Positions 24,817-33,425 of a stretch of 64,000 nt of DNA are shown piece after piece (positions within the stretch are counted from its first letter, which is position 1; each line of letters opens with the position of its first letter). Position numbers and translations under genes: made by a program. A model generated the notes under the pieces. The model made no database searches. It saw only the letters and a program-made list of their open reading frames with translations, and was not told the origin of the DNA. The DNA lies in the NCBI RefSeq assembly GCF_013155365.1, contig NZ_JABJRA010000004.1:328043-392042 (forward strand), written 5' to 3'. The stretch comes from Nocardioides sp. zg-DK7169. Its GTDB lineage: Bacteria > Actinomycetota > Actinomycetes > Propionibacteriales > Nocardioidaceae.

Positions 24817-25590
24817 GTGGACGCATGGAGCGGGATTGCGCGAGGTGAGGGGGTCTTCACCTCGGTGCTCGTCGAGGACGGTCGGGCGTTCGCCCTGGAA
24901 CGGCACCTGGACCGCCTCCTCGGCAGCGTCGAGACGCTGGGGTTGCCGGCGCTGGACCGTGAGGCGGTACGCCGCGCGGTCGCCGGCCCGGTGGGCGCGT
25001 GGCGGTCCGGGCGTGGACGCCTCCGGATCGTGTGGGTCGCCGGGGCGCGGGAGGGGGAGCTCGTCGTCGACCTCGACCCGATCGGCGCGGCCGCCGAGGC
25101 GGTGAGCGTCGTGACCTCGCCGTACGTCGTGGACCACCACGGCGTCCTCGTCGGTCACAAGACCACGGCGTACGCCGACAACGTGGTGGCGCTCGCAGCG
25201 GCGCGGGCAGCCGGCGCGGGGGAGGGGATGCTCGCCAACCTCGACGGCGACCTGTGCGAGGCGAGCGCGGCCAACGTCGTCCTGGTGCTCGACGGGGAGC
25301 CGGTGACCCCGACCCTGGCCAGCGGGTGCCTGCCGGGTGTCACGCGCGAGCTCGCGGTGGAGGCGTGCGGGGTGCGGGAGGTCGACGTACCCCTGACGGA
25401 GGCGGCGGCCCGTGCCGAAGAAGTCCTCCTGACCTCCACCACCCGCGGGGTGCAGCCCGTGAGCGCGTGGGACGGGCGTGCGCTGCCGACCGATGGCCCG
25501 GTGCTGCGCGAGGTGCGCCAGCGCTGGTCGCAGGCGGCCCGGGACCCGTGGTGGACCCCGGGATGTGAGCTCGCGGCCGGTATGCGTTAG
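24817..25590 (+). CDS. pabC: Aminodeoxychorismate lyase / class IV aminotransferase
   Basis: A 257-residue fold-type IV PLP enzyme. The start region has GEGVFTSVLVEDGRAFALERHLDRL; the PLP lysine is in GHKTTAYADN (about residue 113), followed by EASAANVVLVLDGE and LLTSTTRGVQPV. Closest in layout is 4-amino-4-deoxychorismate lyase, which makes p-aminobenzoate for folate; branched-chain or D-amino acid aminotransferases look alike. GTG at 24817 has no ribosome site but a TAGAGT -10 six bases upstream. It lies between two valine tRNA loci. Confidence 0.8.
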   Translation: MDAWSGIARGEGVFTSVLVEDGRAFALERHLDRLLGSVETLGLPALDREAVRRAVAGPVGAWRSGRGRLRIVWVAGAREGELVVDLDPIGAAAEAVSVVTSPYVVDHHGVLVGHKTTAYADNVVALAAARAAGAGEGMLANLDGDLCEASAANVVLVLDGEPVTPTLASGCLPGVTRELAVEACGVREVDVPLTEAAARAEEVLLTSTTRGVQPVSAWDGRALPTDGPVLREVRQRWSQAARDPWWTPGCELAAGMR

Positions 25591-25611
25591 TGTTTCCGAC
25601 CGCAGCACAAG

Positions 25612-25683
25612 GGGCGATTGGCGCAGTGGTAGCGCGCTTCGTTCACACCGAAGAGGTCACTGGTTCGAACCCAGTATCGCCCA
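25612..25683 (+). tRNA. tRNA-Val (CAC)
   Basis: 72 bases without CCA. Acceptor GGGCGAT/ATCGCCC; anticodon arm CTTCG-TTCACAC-CGAAG with anticodon CAC; T arm CTGGTTCGAACCCAG. It differs from the tRNA-Val (GAC) at 24392-24463 at only five positions. Confidence 0.95.
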
Positions 25684-25693
25684 CCCTTGACAG

Positions 25694-25742
25694 AAGGCCC
25701 CCGCCAGCGGAGACGCTGGCAGGGGCCTTTCTTGTTTTTCGT
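25694..25742 (+). terminator. Rho-independent terminator after tRNA-Val (CAC)
   Basis: AAGGCCCC (25694-25701), one mismatch, GCCAGC (25703-25708), 6-base loop, then GCTGGC and GGGGCCTT (to 25729), followed by the T-rich tail TTTCTTGTTTTTC. It lies 10 bases after the tRNA. Confidence 0.85.
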
Positions 25743-25796
25743 TTCCGTGCCTGCTCGGCCTTCCGCCGTCGCGCGTAGCGCGCCCGCGGAGCCCGG

Positions 25797-27161
25797 TCAG
25801 GCGCTGCGCAGGCCGAGCGGGCCGGCGCGGTCGAACGAGTCGTCGACCAGGGTGACCTGGTGGCCGGCGCGGGTCAGGACGCTGGCCGCGATGGCCGCGC
25901 GGTAGCCGCTCTGGCAGTGCACCCACACCGGGCGCGCCGGGACCTCGTCGAGGCGGCCCGCCAGCTCGTGGAGAGGGATGTGGGTGGCGCCGCGGACGGT
26001 GCTGGCTGCGTGCTCGTCGTCGCGGCGGACGTCGAGGACGGTGACGCCGGCGCGTTCCTGCGCAGTCATCGCGGCCAGCTCCTCGAACGTGCCGACCGCG
26101 TAGCCGTCGAGGTCGTCACCCAGGGACCACTGCTGCGGGTCACCGACGCTGGCCGCAGCCGGGCGATCGATGCCGATCCGGACCAGCTGGCGCTGGGCCT
26201 CGGCCACCTCGTCGGCGCTCGTGCCGAGCAGGGTCAGCGGGGTGCCCCACGGGATCATCCACCCCAGGTAGGTGGAGAGCTGGTCGCTGATCTCGAAGCC
26301 GATGCTGCCCCGCAGGTGCGAGCGCGCGTGGGCGCGGCGGTTGCGCAGGTCCACCACCCACTCGCCGGCGTCGAGACGACGTCGCAGCTCGGCCGCATCG
26401 GCGGAGGGCGGGGGACTGAGGTCGACGGGGCCGGCGCCGCTCAGGTTCCGCGGCGCCATGTGTCGGTAGTACGCCGGGTAGGCGGTCAGTCCGGCCACCA
26501 GGTCCGCGACGAAGCGGTCCTCGTCGGTGGCCAGGAACGCCTGGTTCCCCCGCAGCTCGTCCTCGAGGGTGGAAGCGGTCGCCCCGCTGGTCGCGCCGGT
26601 CGAGCAGAAGCTCCCGAAGCCATGGGTGGGGAACACCCGTGACGCGCCGGGAAGGGTGGCGAGCACGCGTGCGGAGCGGTACTGCGCCCGGCTGAGGTGG
26701 TCCACGAGGCCAGGGGAGACCAGGTCGGTGCGCCCGACCGAGCCGTAGAGCAACGACCCGCCGGTGAAGATCGCGGGATCGTGCTCGCCGCTCCGGTCCG
26801 TGACGGCGTACGCGAGGTGGGTCAGGGTGTGGCCCGGCGTCGCCATGACGCGGACCTCCAGGTCGCCGTAGACCAGGCGTTCGCCGTCCGCGACACCCTG
26901 GCGATCGAAGGAGACCGGGTCCTCGATGTTGACGAGGTAGTCGGACCGCGCGCGGCGGGCCAGCTCGAGGCCGCCCGAGACGTAGTCGTTGTGGATGTGG
27001 GTCTCCAGCACCGCGACGCAGCGCAGCCCCCGCCGGCGCACCACGTCCAGGACCCTGTCGATGTCGCGCTGTGGGTCGACGACGATCGCCACCTCGCCGT
27101 CGTGGGCGATGTAGCTGCGGTCGCCGAGGGAGGTGGTGCTGATGATCTCGACGTTCAACAT
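25797..27161 (-). CDS. Metallo-beta-lactamase/double rhodanese protein (persulfide dioxygenase type)
   Basis: A protein of about 454 residues. The N-terminal half is a metallo-beta-lactamase fold: THIHNDYVSGG (a variant of HxHxDH with Tyr for the last His), TPGHTLTHLAY, and FPTHGFG, as in ETHE1/BlhD-like persulfide dioxygenases, which oxidise glutathione-like persulfides to sulfite. Two rhodanese domains follow: the first lacks its Cys (LTLLGTS), the second has VHCQSGYRA with the catalytic Cys. ATG at 27161 has GGAG at a good distance; ATG at 27173 is the alternative start. It probably handles sulfide and reactive sulfur. Upstream lies an AT-rich palindrome. Confidence 0.85.
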   Translation of the reverse strand: MLNVEIISTTSLGDRSYIAHDGEVAIVVDPQRDIDRVLDVVRRRGLRCVAVLETHIHNDYVSGGLELARRARSDYLVNIEDPVSFDRQGVADGERLVYGDLEVRVMATPGHTLTHLAYAVTDRSGEHDPAIFTGGSLLYGSVGRTDLVSPGLVDHLSRAQYRSARVLATLPGASRVFPTHGFGSFCSTGATSGATASTLEDELRGNQAFLATDEDRFVADLVAGLTAYPAYYRHMAPRNLSGAGPVDLSPPPSADAAELRRRLDAGEWVVDLRNRRAHARSHLRGSIGFEISDQLSTYLGWMIPWGTPLTLLGTSADEVAEAQRQLVRIGIDRPAAASVGDPQQWSLGDDLDGYAVGTFEELAAMTAQERAGVTVLDVRRDDEHAASTVRGATHIPLHELAGRLDEVPARPVWVHCQSGYRAAIAASVLTRAGHQVTLVDDSFDRAGPLGLRSA

Positions 27162-27179
27162 CGTGTGCTCCATCTGTCG

Positions 27180-27240
27180 CCCGACTTGTGAATACAACTG
27201 TATGCATCGACTTAGCCAAGTTACACATGCAGGATGCCTG
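27180..27240 (-). promoter_or_regulatory. AT-rich promoter with palindrome ATACA-AC-TGTAT
   Basis: The palindrome ATACAACTGTAT lies at 27192-27203, in an A/T-rich patch unusual for this window. Read on the minus strand, TTGGCT and TGTATT separated by 17 bases fit a -35/-10 pair, with the palindrome over the -10. An operator for a sulfur-responsive repressor is plausible but unproven. Confidence 0.4.
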
Positions 27241-27310
27241 CGCCGTCCGGGGGTCCACAGGCAGCGGGAGGGCGGGCGGTCCGAGCCCCGGAAATGTCCC
27301 CGGTCAGTCC

Positions 27311-27331
27311 TACGATGAAGCCATGTCGTAG
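27311..27331 (+). promoter_or_regulatory. -10 element and two-codon upstream ORF before the HNH gene
   Basis: TACGAT (27311-27316) lies six bases before ATG TCG TAG (27323-27331), so the mRNA may begin at that minimal start-stop ORF. The real gene starts 33 bases later behind AGGGAGG. Confidence 0.35.
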
Positions 27332-27363
27332 AGCTCCGCAGCACCTGGTCCAGGGAGGCCCGG

Positions 27364-28626
27364 ATGGCCGAAACGCTCGATCCCTATCTGGTGGATCTGG
27401 AGCGTCTGCACGCCGACCTGGACCGGGTGGTCGAGCGGGACCCGGTGTTCCTTCCCGTGGCGACGAAGCGCCAGGCGTTGCTGAGGGCGGCCTCGGCATC
27501 GTCGCGGGCCCAGGCTGTCCTGGCGCGGCTGGTCGGGTGCGCCGACGACGTGGCGGACGCGGAGGGACACCGGGACGTCGCCTCGTGGTTGACGCACCGC
27601 AGCCATGACTCGCTGACCACGACCCGTCGGGTGCAGCGGCTGGGGGTGGCGTGCGAGCAGCGTTGGCACCGGGTCGGTCTGGGGCTGCTGGGCGGGAGGG
27701 TGACGGCCGACCAGGGGCACGTGATCGTGGCGGCGCTCGACGAGCTGGCCTGCGGGCGTGACCTGGTGGACGCGCCGGCGGAGGAGTGGGCCGAGGTCCT
27801 GGTCCGCGCGGAGACCTACCTGGTCGAGCAGGCGGTCGACTTCGGTCCGCGGGAGCTGCGGAGGCTGGGGGAGCGGCTGCTCGAGGTGGTCGCGCCGCAG
27901 TGGGCAGAGGAGCTGGAACGGCGCCAGCTGGAGGCCGCGGAGCGCGCGGCTCGGCGGCGTACGACGCTGTCGGTGCAGCACCAGGGCGACGGCACCGCGT
28001 TGATCCGGGCGCGGGTGCCCGAGAGCGTCGCGTTGCGGGTGACCACGATGCTCGAGGCGTTCACCAACCCCCGCAAGGAGGACGGCGCGGCGGCTGCGGA
28101 CGACGGGCGCCGGCTGCCGTACGAGCGGCGCCTCGGTGAGGCGTTCTGCTCGCTGATGGAGGCCCTCGACCCGGCACGGCTGCCGCTGCACGGCGGGGAC
28201 GCGACGACGCTCGTCATCACGATGGACCTGGCCACCCTCACCAGGGGCCTCGGGACGGCCACGCTCGCCGACGGCTCCCGGATCACCGCCGGCGAGGCCC
28301 GGCGTCTCGCCTGCACGGCGGGCCTGGTGCCCGCGGTGCTGGGCACCCGCTCGGTCCCGCTCGACCTCGGCCACGCCACGAGGCTGTTCAGCCCGGGCCA
28401 GCGCAAGGCCCTCGCGATCCGCGACCGGGAGTGCCACGCGGCCGGCTGCTCGATCCCCTCGAGGTGGTGCGAGGCACATCATCTGAAGCCGTGGTCAGCG
28501 GGCGGGAGGACCGACCTCGCGAACGCGCTGCTCCTCTGCTCCCACCACCACCATCTGATCCACGACGACCGCTACCTCCACCAACGGATGCCGAACGGCG
28601 ACATCCGCTTCGCCAGGCGGACGTAG
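27364..28626 (+). CDS. DUF222 / HNH endonuclease-domain protein (13E12 family)
   Basis: A 420-residue member of the actinobacterial 13E12 repeat family. Residues about 60-330 form the DUF222 domain; the C terminus is an HNH nuclease module: RDRECHAAGCSIPSRWCEAHHLKPWSAGGRTDLANALLLCSHHH, giving the zinc-binding Cys and the H-N-H residues. Such proteins are repeated within many actinobacterial genomes and their role (self-mobility, DNA processing or phage defence) is not settled. ATG at 27364 follows AGGGAGG. Degraded sequence lies immediately downstream. Confidence 0.9.
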   Translation: MAETLDPYLVDLERLHADLDRVVERDPVFLPVATKRQALLRAASASSRAQAVLARLVGCADDVADAEGHRDVASWLTHRSHDSLTTTRRVQRLGVACEQRWHRVGLGLLGGRVTADQGHVIVAALDELACGRDLVDAPAEEWAEVLVRAETYLVEQAVDFGPRELRRLGERLLEVVAPQWAEELERRQLEAAERAARRRTTLSVQHQGDGTALIRARVPESVALRVTTMLEAFTNPRKEDGAAAADDGRRLPYERRLGEAFCSLMEALDPARLPLHGGDATTLVITMDLATLTRGLGTATLADGSRITAGEARRLACTAGLVPAVLGTRSVPLDLGHATRLFSPGQRKALAIRDRECHAAGCSIPSRWCEAHHLKPWSAGGRTDLANALLLCSHHHHLIHDDRYLHQRMPNGDIRFARRT

Positions 28627-28669
28627 GCACCGTGCCACGGCTCACGCACGCCCGGCGGCGAGGGGGCGC

Positions 28670-28849
28670 GTCGACGAGGTCCTCGTCGACGAGAAGGTCA
28701 TCACCTTCGCGAACCGGTTCGTCGGCTTCTGGCTGCGGCGCGACATCGCGGGCACCCTGACCGTGTGCCACGAGGGGCGGCACGGCGCCGTCGACATCGC
28801 CACCGGCGAGTCTGACCCGATCTGCCTGACTACGCTCCGGCTGGCCTGA
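28670..28849 (+). pseudogene. Short transposase-like C-terminal remnant
   Basis: An open stretch without a plausible start, 59 codons to TGA at 28847, encodes a segment (VDEKVITFANRFVGFWLRRD, then TLTVCHEGRHGAVDIATGE) that resembles the small beta-barrel C terminus of integrase-type transposases, as in IS481 or IS21 relatives. The frame upstream is Arg-rich and not conserved. It sits directly after the HNH gene. Identification is tentative. Confidence 0.35.
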
Positions 28850-28914
28850 CCGGCAGAGACGCTGCTGCGTTCCGGTCATCGGGAGTGACGGGCGTCACCA
28901 GGCAGAGTCCGTCC

Positions 28915-28920
28915 TACGTT
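28915..28920 (+). promoter_or_regulatory. -10 element TACGTT, leaderless-type, for the phosphatase gene
   Basis: TACGTT ends six bases before ATG 28927; no ribosome site is visible. Confidence 0.45.
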
Positions 28921-28926
28921 CCCGGG

Positions 28927-30159
28927 ATGTCCCCCCATCTGTCACCCGTTCCTCGTGAGCGGTCGCCGCGTCTCCGCACGCGTACCGCTCGCGTCGTCGT
29001 CACCACCTCCCTGCTCGCCGGGCTCAGTGGCGGCCTGGCTGCCGGTCCGGTGGCCGCAACCGGGGCGCTCGACGCCCGGGCCGCTTCCGGCCGGCACGAC
29101 CAGTCGCCGGAGACGGCCGCCGTGAACCGCACCGCCGCCGGCAGCCACACGGTGACCTGGTCGGCGCCGGGTCGTCACGTGGTGTTCGCCAGCAGCAACC
29201 GGGTCAACCCCTCGAAGTCCGGGCGCCGGGTCGGCGCGAGCGCCTGGGGCTCGGTCACGGTCAAGCGGCTCGACCCCCGTGCCCGGTGGTACTTCGAGGT
29301 TGCGCCGGCCCGAGCCGTGCGGGCTGCCGCGCGCGAGGGGCGGGACGTGCGCGGGACCGTGGTGTCGACGCGCAGCGTTGGCTTGGACGGCTCGACCAAC
29401 ACCCGCGACCTCGGAGGGATGCGGACCAGCGACGGCCGCTCCGTGCGCTGGGGCGTGCTCTTCCGCAGCGATGCCGTCACGGCACCTACCGAGCGGGACA
29501 TGGCCGTCCTGCGGTCGATGCGCCTGCGGCACGTGGTCGACTTCCGTGCCGAGTCGGAGGTCGCGGCGAGCGGCCCGAACCGTCTTCCCGCCGGCGTGAC
29601 CGCCCACGCCGTACCGCTGCTGGACGCGAGCACCGACGCGCTCTCGCAGGCCATCCAGGCAGCCCTGCGGGAGCGTGACCCCGCGATCGTCGAGGCGCTC
29701 CTCGGCGACGGCAAGGCCGAGCAGATCGCCGCCGATGGTCCGATCGACCTGATCCGCAGCACACCGGCCCGCGAAGGCTTCGCGGCGACGCTCCGCACGC
29801 TGGCTGCGTCGGACGGAGTGCCCCTGATCTTCAACTGCACCGCGGGCAAGGACCGCACCGGAGTCTTCGCCGCGGTGCTCCAGCGGCTGCTCGGGGTGTC
29901 GGAGAGGACGGTGCTCGCCGACTACGAGCTCTCCAACTCCTACCGCGCGACCGGCAATGCCGCCACCTACGAGCGCCTCTCCGCGGCCGGGGTCGACCTC
30001 GCCCTGATCCGACCCTTGCTCGAGCAGAGCGGCGCCAACCTGGCCGGCATGTTCCGGGCGATCGAGGAGGACTACGGCACCTTCGACAGGTTCCTCCTCC
30101 GAGGCCTCGGGCTGGAGCGCTCGACCATCGCGGCCCTGAAGGCGCGCCTGCTGGTCTGA
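28927..30159 (+). CDS. Secreted tyrosine-protein phosphatase (MptpB-like)
   Basis: About 410 residues. An Arg-rich N terminus and a hydrophobic stretch (VVVTTSLLAGLSGGLAAGPVAA) make a signal peptide; then an unassigned domain of about 90 residues, and from residue about 150 a phosphatase domain: GSTNTRDLGGMRTSDG, RHVVDFRAESE and the active-site loop NCTAGKDRTG with catalytic Cys and Arg. This is the actinobacterial PtpB/LipA type, with tyrosine or phosphoinositide phosphatase activity. ATG 28927 is chosen for the TACGTT signal; GTG 28885 is an alternative. Probably extracytoplasmic. Confidence 0.85.
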   Translation: MSPHLSPVPRERSPRLRTRTARVVVTTSLLAGLSGGLAAGPVAATGALDARAASGRHDQSPETAAVNRTAAGSHTVTWSAPGRHVVFASSNRVNPSKSGRRVGASAWGSVTVKRLDPRARWYFEVAPARAVRAAAREGRDVRGTVVSTRSVGLDGSTNTRDLGGMRTSDGRSVRWGVLFRSDAVTAPTERDMAVLRSMRLRHVVDFRAESEVAASGPNRLPAGVTAHAVPLLDASTDALSQAIQAALRERDPAIVEALLGDGKAEQIAADGPIDLIRSTPAREGFAATLRTLAASDGVPLIFNCTAGKDRTGVFAAVLQRLLGVSERTVLADYELSNSYRATGNAATYERLSAAGVDLALIRPLLEQSGANLAGMFRAIEEDYGTFDRFLLRGLGLERSTIAALKARLLV

Positions 30160-30221
30160 CCGCCTCTGCGCCGGCTGGCCTCGTCGGAGCCCCGGGCGAT
30201 CGCGCGCTTCGGGAGCGTGCC

Positions 30222-30227
30222 TAGGAT
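30222..30227 (+). promoter_or_regulatory. -10 element TAGGAT before the acyltransferase gene
   Basis: TAGGAT 40 bases upstream of ATG 30268 suggests a transcript with a leader of roughly 34 bases. Confidence 0.3.
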
Positions 30228-30267
30228 CACGCGACGTGTTCATCTCGGGACGGGAACCCGCACACAC

Positions 30268-32442
30268 ATGACCGTGACCGCGAAGCGGCTCGACATCCAG
30301 GGCCTGCGCGCCGTCGCCGTCGGGCTGGTGGTGGCGGGCCACGTGTTCGGCCACCCGGTGGGCGGTTTCGTCGGGGTGGACGTCTTCTTCGTCATCTCCG
30401 GCTTCCTGATCACCGGCCTGCTGCTGCGCGAGGTCGAGGAGCACGGGCGGATCTCCCTGGGCGGGTTCTACCGGCGCCGGGCCCGCCGGATCCTGCCCGT
30501 GGCGCTGCTCTCGCTGGCGGCCACGGTCACCGCGTCGTACGTCGTGCTGCTGCAGGACCGCTTCGAGCGCACCGCGGCGGACGCCGGCTGGGCGGCGGGG
30601 TTCGTCGCCAACTGGCGCTTCGCGGCCAGCGACGCCGACTACTTCAGCTCCGCCCTGCCGCCCTCGCCGCTCCAGCACTACTGGTCGCTGGGGGTGGAGG
30701 AGCAGTTCTACGTGGCGTGGCCGCTGGTGCTGCTGGGCCTGGTCGCGCTCGCCCGCCGGGCGCGGCACGGCCGCGGCGTCGACGTGCGCACCGCGGTGGC
30801 CGTCCTGGCCGCGGTGGTGGTGGCGGCGTCGTTCGCCTGGGCGTGGGTCCAGTCAGGGCAGGAGCCGACCCTGTCCTACTACTCCACGCTCACCCGAGCC
30901 TGGGAGGTCGCGGCCGGTGCGCTGCTGGCCGCGCTGGCCCCTCGGCTGACGAGCATCCTGGGCCCGGCCCGCAACGTGCTCGGGGGCCTCGGGCTCGCCG
31001 CCATCGTGGCCGGTGCGCTGCTGCTCGACGGCGGGTCCGCGTTCCCGGCGCCGCTGGCGGTGCTGCCGGTGCTCGGCGCGGTCCTGGTCCTGGCGTCGGG
31101 GATCGGCACCGGCAGCAGTGCCGGCACCGGCTCGCCCCGGGTCGCCGCGACCGCGCTGCTGCGCACCCGCCCGTTGGTCCACCTCGGCGCGCTGTCCTTC
31201 TCGATCTACCTGTGGCACTGGCCGGTGCTGGTCCTCGGCGACGTGCTGGTGGCCGAGCGCACGCTCACCTACCAGGTCGCGGTGCTCGCGCTGACCCTCG
31301 CGCTCGCGACCGCGTCGTACCGCCTCGTCGAGCGCCCTGTGCTCGACTCCGACTTCCTGCGTCCGGACCGGGATGGCGCGTCGCGGGCGGGCCGCCGGGT
31401 GGCGCTCGCCGCCGTCGGCGTCGGCGTCGTGCTCCTGGCGGTGGCCCTGGTCGTCCCGCGCGACGCCCCCGGGACCCCGTCGCACGTCGCCACCGCACCG
31501 GGATCGGCACCGGGCGAGGAGGGCCAGCAGGCCGCGGGCCGCACGCCACGGCAGGCCGCGGAGGACAAGGTGGCCGGCGCCCTGGTGGCGGGGCTGACCG
31601 CGGAGGAGTTCCCCGCGCTCCAGCCGCCGCTGGACGACGTGGTCGAGGGCGGCATCAACCCCGAGCTCGAGCCCGGGGCCGAGTGCCTCAACCCGAGCAG
31701 CCTGACCGACCCGGACCTGTGCTGGCACGGCACCGGACCGCGGCGCGCGATGGTCGTGGGCGACTCGGTCGCGATCGCGTGGATGCCCGCGGTGATGAAG
31801 GCCCTGGGTCCGGACTGGTCGGTGCGCGGCTACGGGCTGTCCAACTGCCCCTACGTCGACGCCACGATCGAGATCGACTACGACCCCGAGGGCGCCGCCA
31901 GGTGCAACGAGGCCCGGTCGACCATCCACGAGCAGGTGCGTGCCGAGCGGCCCGACCTGCTGGTGCTCTCGACCTTCGAGGCCGGCGTCCTGTGGCTGGG
32001 GGAGTCGCCGCTGCCGCGTGCCCACGACGCGTGGCGCGACGCCGCGGTGCGCGCCATCGACAAGATGGCGGGGGAGGGCACGCAGGTGGCGATCATGGCC
32101 CCGCCACCGGCCGGGCACGCGGTGGAGGGCTGCGTGAGCAGGTTCTCGGTGCCGCGCGACTGCCAGGGCTCCCCGAGCGACGCTTGGACGGCGCAGGCCG
32201 CCGCCGACCGCGCAGCCGCCCGCCGCACCGGTGCGACCTACGTCGACACCTCGTCGTGGTTCTGCCTCGAGGACCAGTGTCCGATCTTCGCCGGCGACAC
32301 GGTCGTCCGCTGGGACATCGTCCACGTCACCCGCCAGTACGCCGACTCCCTCGGCGACGTCCTGCGCTTCGCGCTGCGTCCCGCGCTGCGAGCGGTCGCG
32401 CGACCGCCTGCGACACCGGACGCGTCGGTCGGCGGACGCTGA
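30268..32442 (+). CDS. Membrane acyltransferase with C-terminal SGNH domain
   Basis: A 724-residue protein of the OafA/YrhL type, which O-acetylates envelope polysaccharides. The first 370 residues are the acyltransferase 3 domain with about ten helices, starting RLDIQGLRAVAVGLVV with the conserved His in AGHVF, and containing VDVFFVISGFLITGLLL and the YWSLGVEEQFYV motif. The last 250 residues form an extracytoplasmic SGNH hydrolase-like domain with VVGDSVAIAW and DIVHVTRQY (Asp-x2-His). ATG 30268 is the conserved start. A paralogue is at 42232. Confidence 0.9.
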   Translation: MTVTAKRLDIQGLRAVAVGLVVAGHVFGHPVGGFVGVDVFFVISGFLITGLLLREVEEHGRISLGGFYRRRARRILPVALLSLAATVTASYVVLLQDRFERTAADAGWAAGFVANWRFAASDADYFSSALPPSPLQHYWSLGVEEQFYVAWPLVLLGLVALARRARHGRGVDVRTAVAVLAAVVVAASFAWAWVQSGQEPTLSYYSTLTRAWEVAAGALLAALAPRLTSILGPARNVLGGLGLAAIVAGALLLDGGSAFPAPLAVLPVLGAVLVLASGIGTGSSAGTGSPRVAATALLRTRPLVHLGALSFSIYLWHWPVLVLGDVLVAERTLTYQVAVLALTLALATASYRLVERPVLDSDFLRPDRDGASRAGRRVALAAVGVGVVLLAVALVVPRDAPGTPSHVATAPGSAPGEEGQQAAGRTPRQAAEDKVAGALVAGLTAEEFPALQPPLDDVVEGGINPELEPGAECLNPSSLTDPDLCWHGTGPRRAMVVGDSVAIAWMPAVMKALGPDWSVRGYGLSNCPYVDATIEIDYDPEGAARCNEARSTIHEQVRAERPDLLVLSTFEAGVLWLGESPLPRAHDAWRDAAVRAIDKMAGEGTQVAIMAPPPAGHAVEGCVSRFSVPRDCQGSPSDAWTAQAAADRAAARRTGATYVDTSSWFCLEDQCPIFAGDTVVRWDIVHVTRQYADSLGDVLRFALRPALRAVARPPATPDASVGGR

Positions 32443-32612
32443 CCCTGACGCTCCTGCGCGCGTCACCGCCCCCGCCACCATGGCGGTGCGAGCACCAGGA
32501 GCAGTGACGGTGCCAGCACGGCCAGCGCCACGGCCGGGCCGAGCGGCGAGAGCTGCACGGCAGGACGGTAGCGTCCCGCTGCTTCACGGCGTCAGCGGTG
32601 CGTCGGCCCCGC

Positions 32613-33425
32613 TCAACGCCACCTGAGCGCGGGGTCGATCGCCACGGCGGTGAGCTGCTGCTCCGTGGCGGCGAACGAGGTCTCCTCGAGTCGAGGAGGA
32701 CCGTCCACGGTCTCGACCACCGTGGTCTTCACGCCGGACGGCCGGACCAGGGAGACGTGCTTCTCGAGTCGTACGTCGGCGAGGTCCTCGGGAGTCAGCA
32801 GGCGGGGGTCGTCGACGACGCTGTAGGCGGGCCCGCCCCCGGGGAGCTGCAGGTCCGGGAGCCTCCTCAGCACGTACTGGCTCACGACCACGACGCCGTC
32901 GGCGGTGTCACGTGCCGAGCACGGCAGGACGGTCGTGGTCCGCTGCGGGCACAGCCGCGCAGGATCGTCGGGCAGGTCGCTCGCCGGTCCCACGTAGATG
33001 CGCCAACGGTGCCTGCTGTCCCGGGCGCCGAGCTCCATGCGGGCGGCGGACGCCTCCGCCGCCCGCGCCGCAGGCAGCTTCTCGGAGTTGTCGCCCAAGA
33101 GCTGGAGCCTGATCGGCGCGCCTTCGACCAGGACCCCGAGAGACCGCTCGGCGGACCGGCGCATGGCCTCGGCGATGCCTCCTGGATCGGTGCTCAGGGT
33201 CGCGACAGGTTCTCCGGTGGTCGAGCGGCGGTCCTCGAGGATCGCCACGGCCTGCGGAAGGGCGACGAGCACCGCTGCCAGGACGCTCGCCGCTGCCATG
33301 ACGAGCACGCGGTGGCGGACGCGACGCCTGCGTCGGTCGCGCTGCCGCGCGGCTCGCAGGACGGCGTGGGCGTCGAGCTCAGGCTGGTCGGCGAGACGGC
33401 GGAGGCGCTGCTGGAGATCGGTCAT
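32613..33425 (-). CDS. Membrane protein coupled to an ECF sigma factor
   Basis: A 270-residue protein. Residues about 1-45 are basic and helical (DLQQRLRRLADQPELDAHAVLRAARQRDRRRR), residues 45-65 form a single membrane helix, and the rest is an extracytoplasmic domain of unknown type with one pair of Cys (CPQRTTTVLPC). The start ATG overlaps the stop of the sigma factor gene (ATGA at 33422-33425), so it is probably an anti-sigma or sensor partner, though a zinc anti-sigma motif is absent. Convergent with the acyltransferase gene across 170 bases containing a short GC hairpin. Confidence 0.75.
   Translation of the reverse strand: MTDLQQRLRRLADQPELDAHAVLRAARQRDRRRRRVRHRVLVMAAASVLAAVLVALPQAVAILEDRRSTTGEPVATLSTDPGGIAEAMRRSAERSLGVLVEGAPIRLQLLGDNSEKLPAARAAEASAARMELGARDSRHRWRIYVGPASDLPDDPARLCPQRTTTVLPCSARDTADGVVVVSQYVLRRLPDLQLPGGGPAYSVVDDPRLLTPEDLADVRLEKHVSLVRPSGVKTTVVETVDGPPRLEETSFAATEQQLTAVAIDPALRWR

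Noticed and set aside
28885..28926. GTG 28885 as start of the tyrosine phosphatase
   Set aside because: Its in-frame extension overlaps the TACGTT -10 element and adds residues before a signal peptide that starts properly at ATG 28927.
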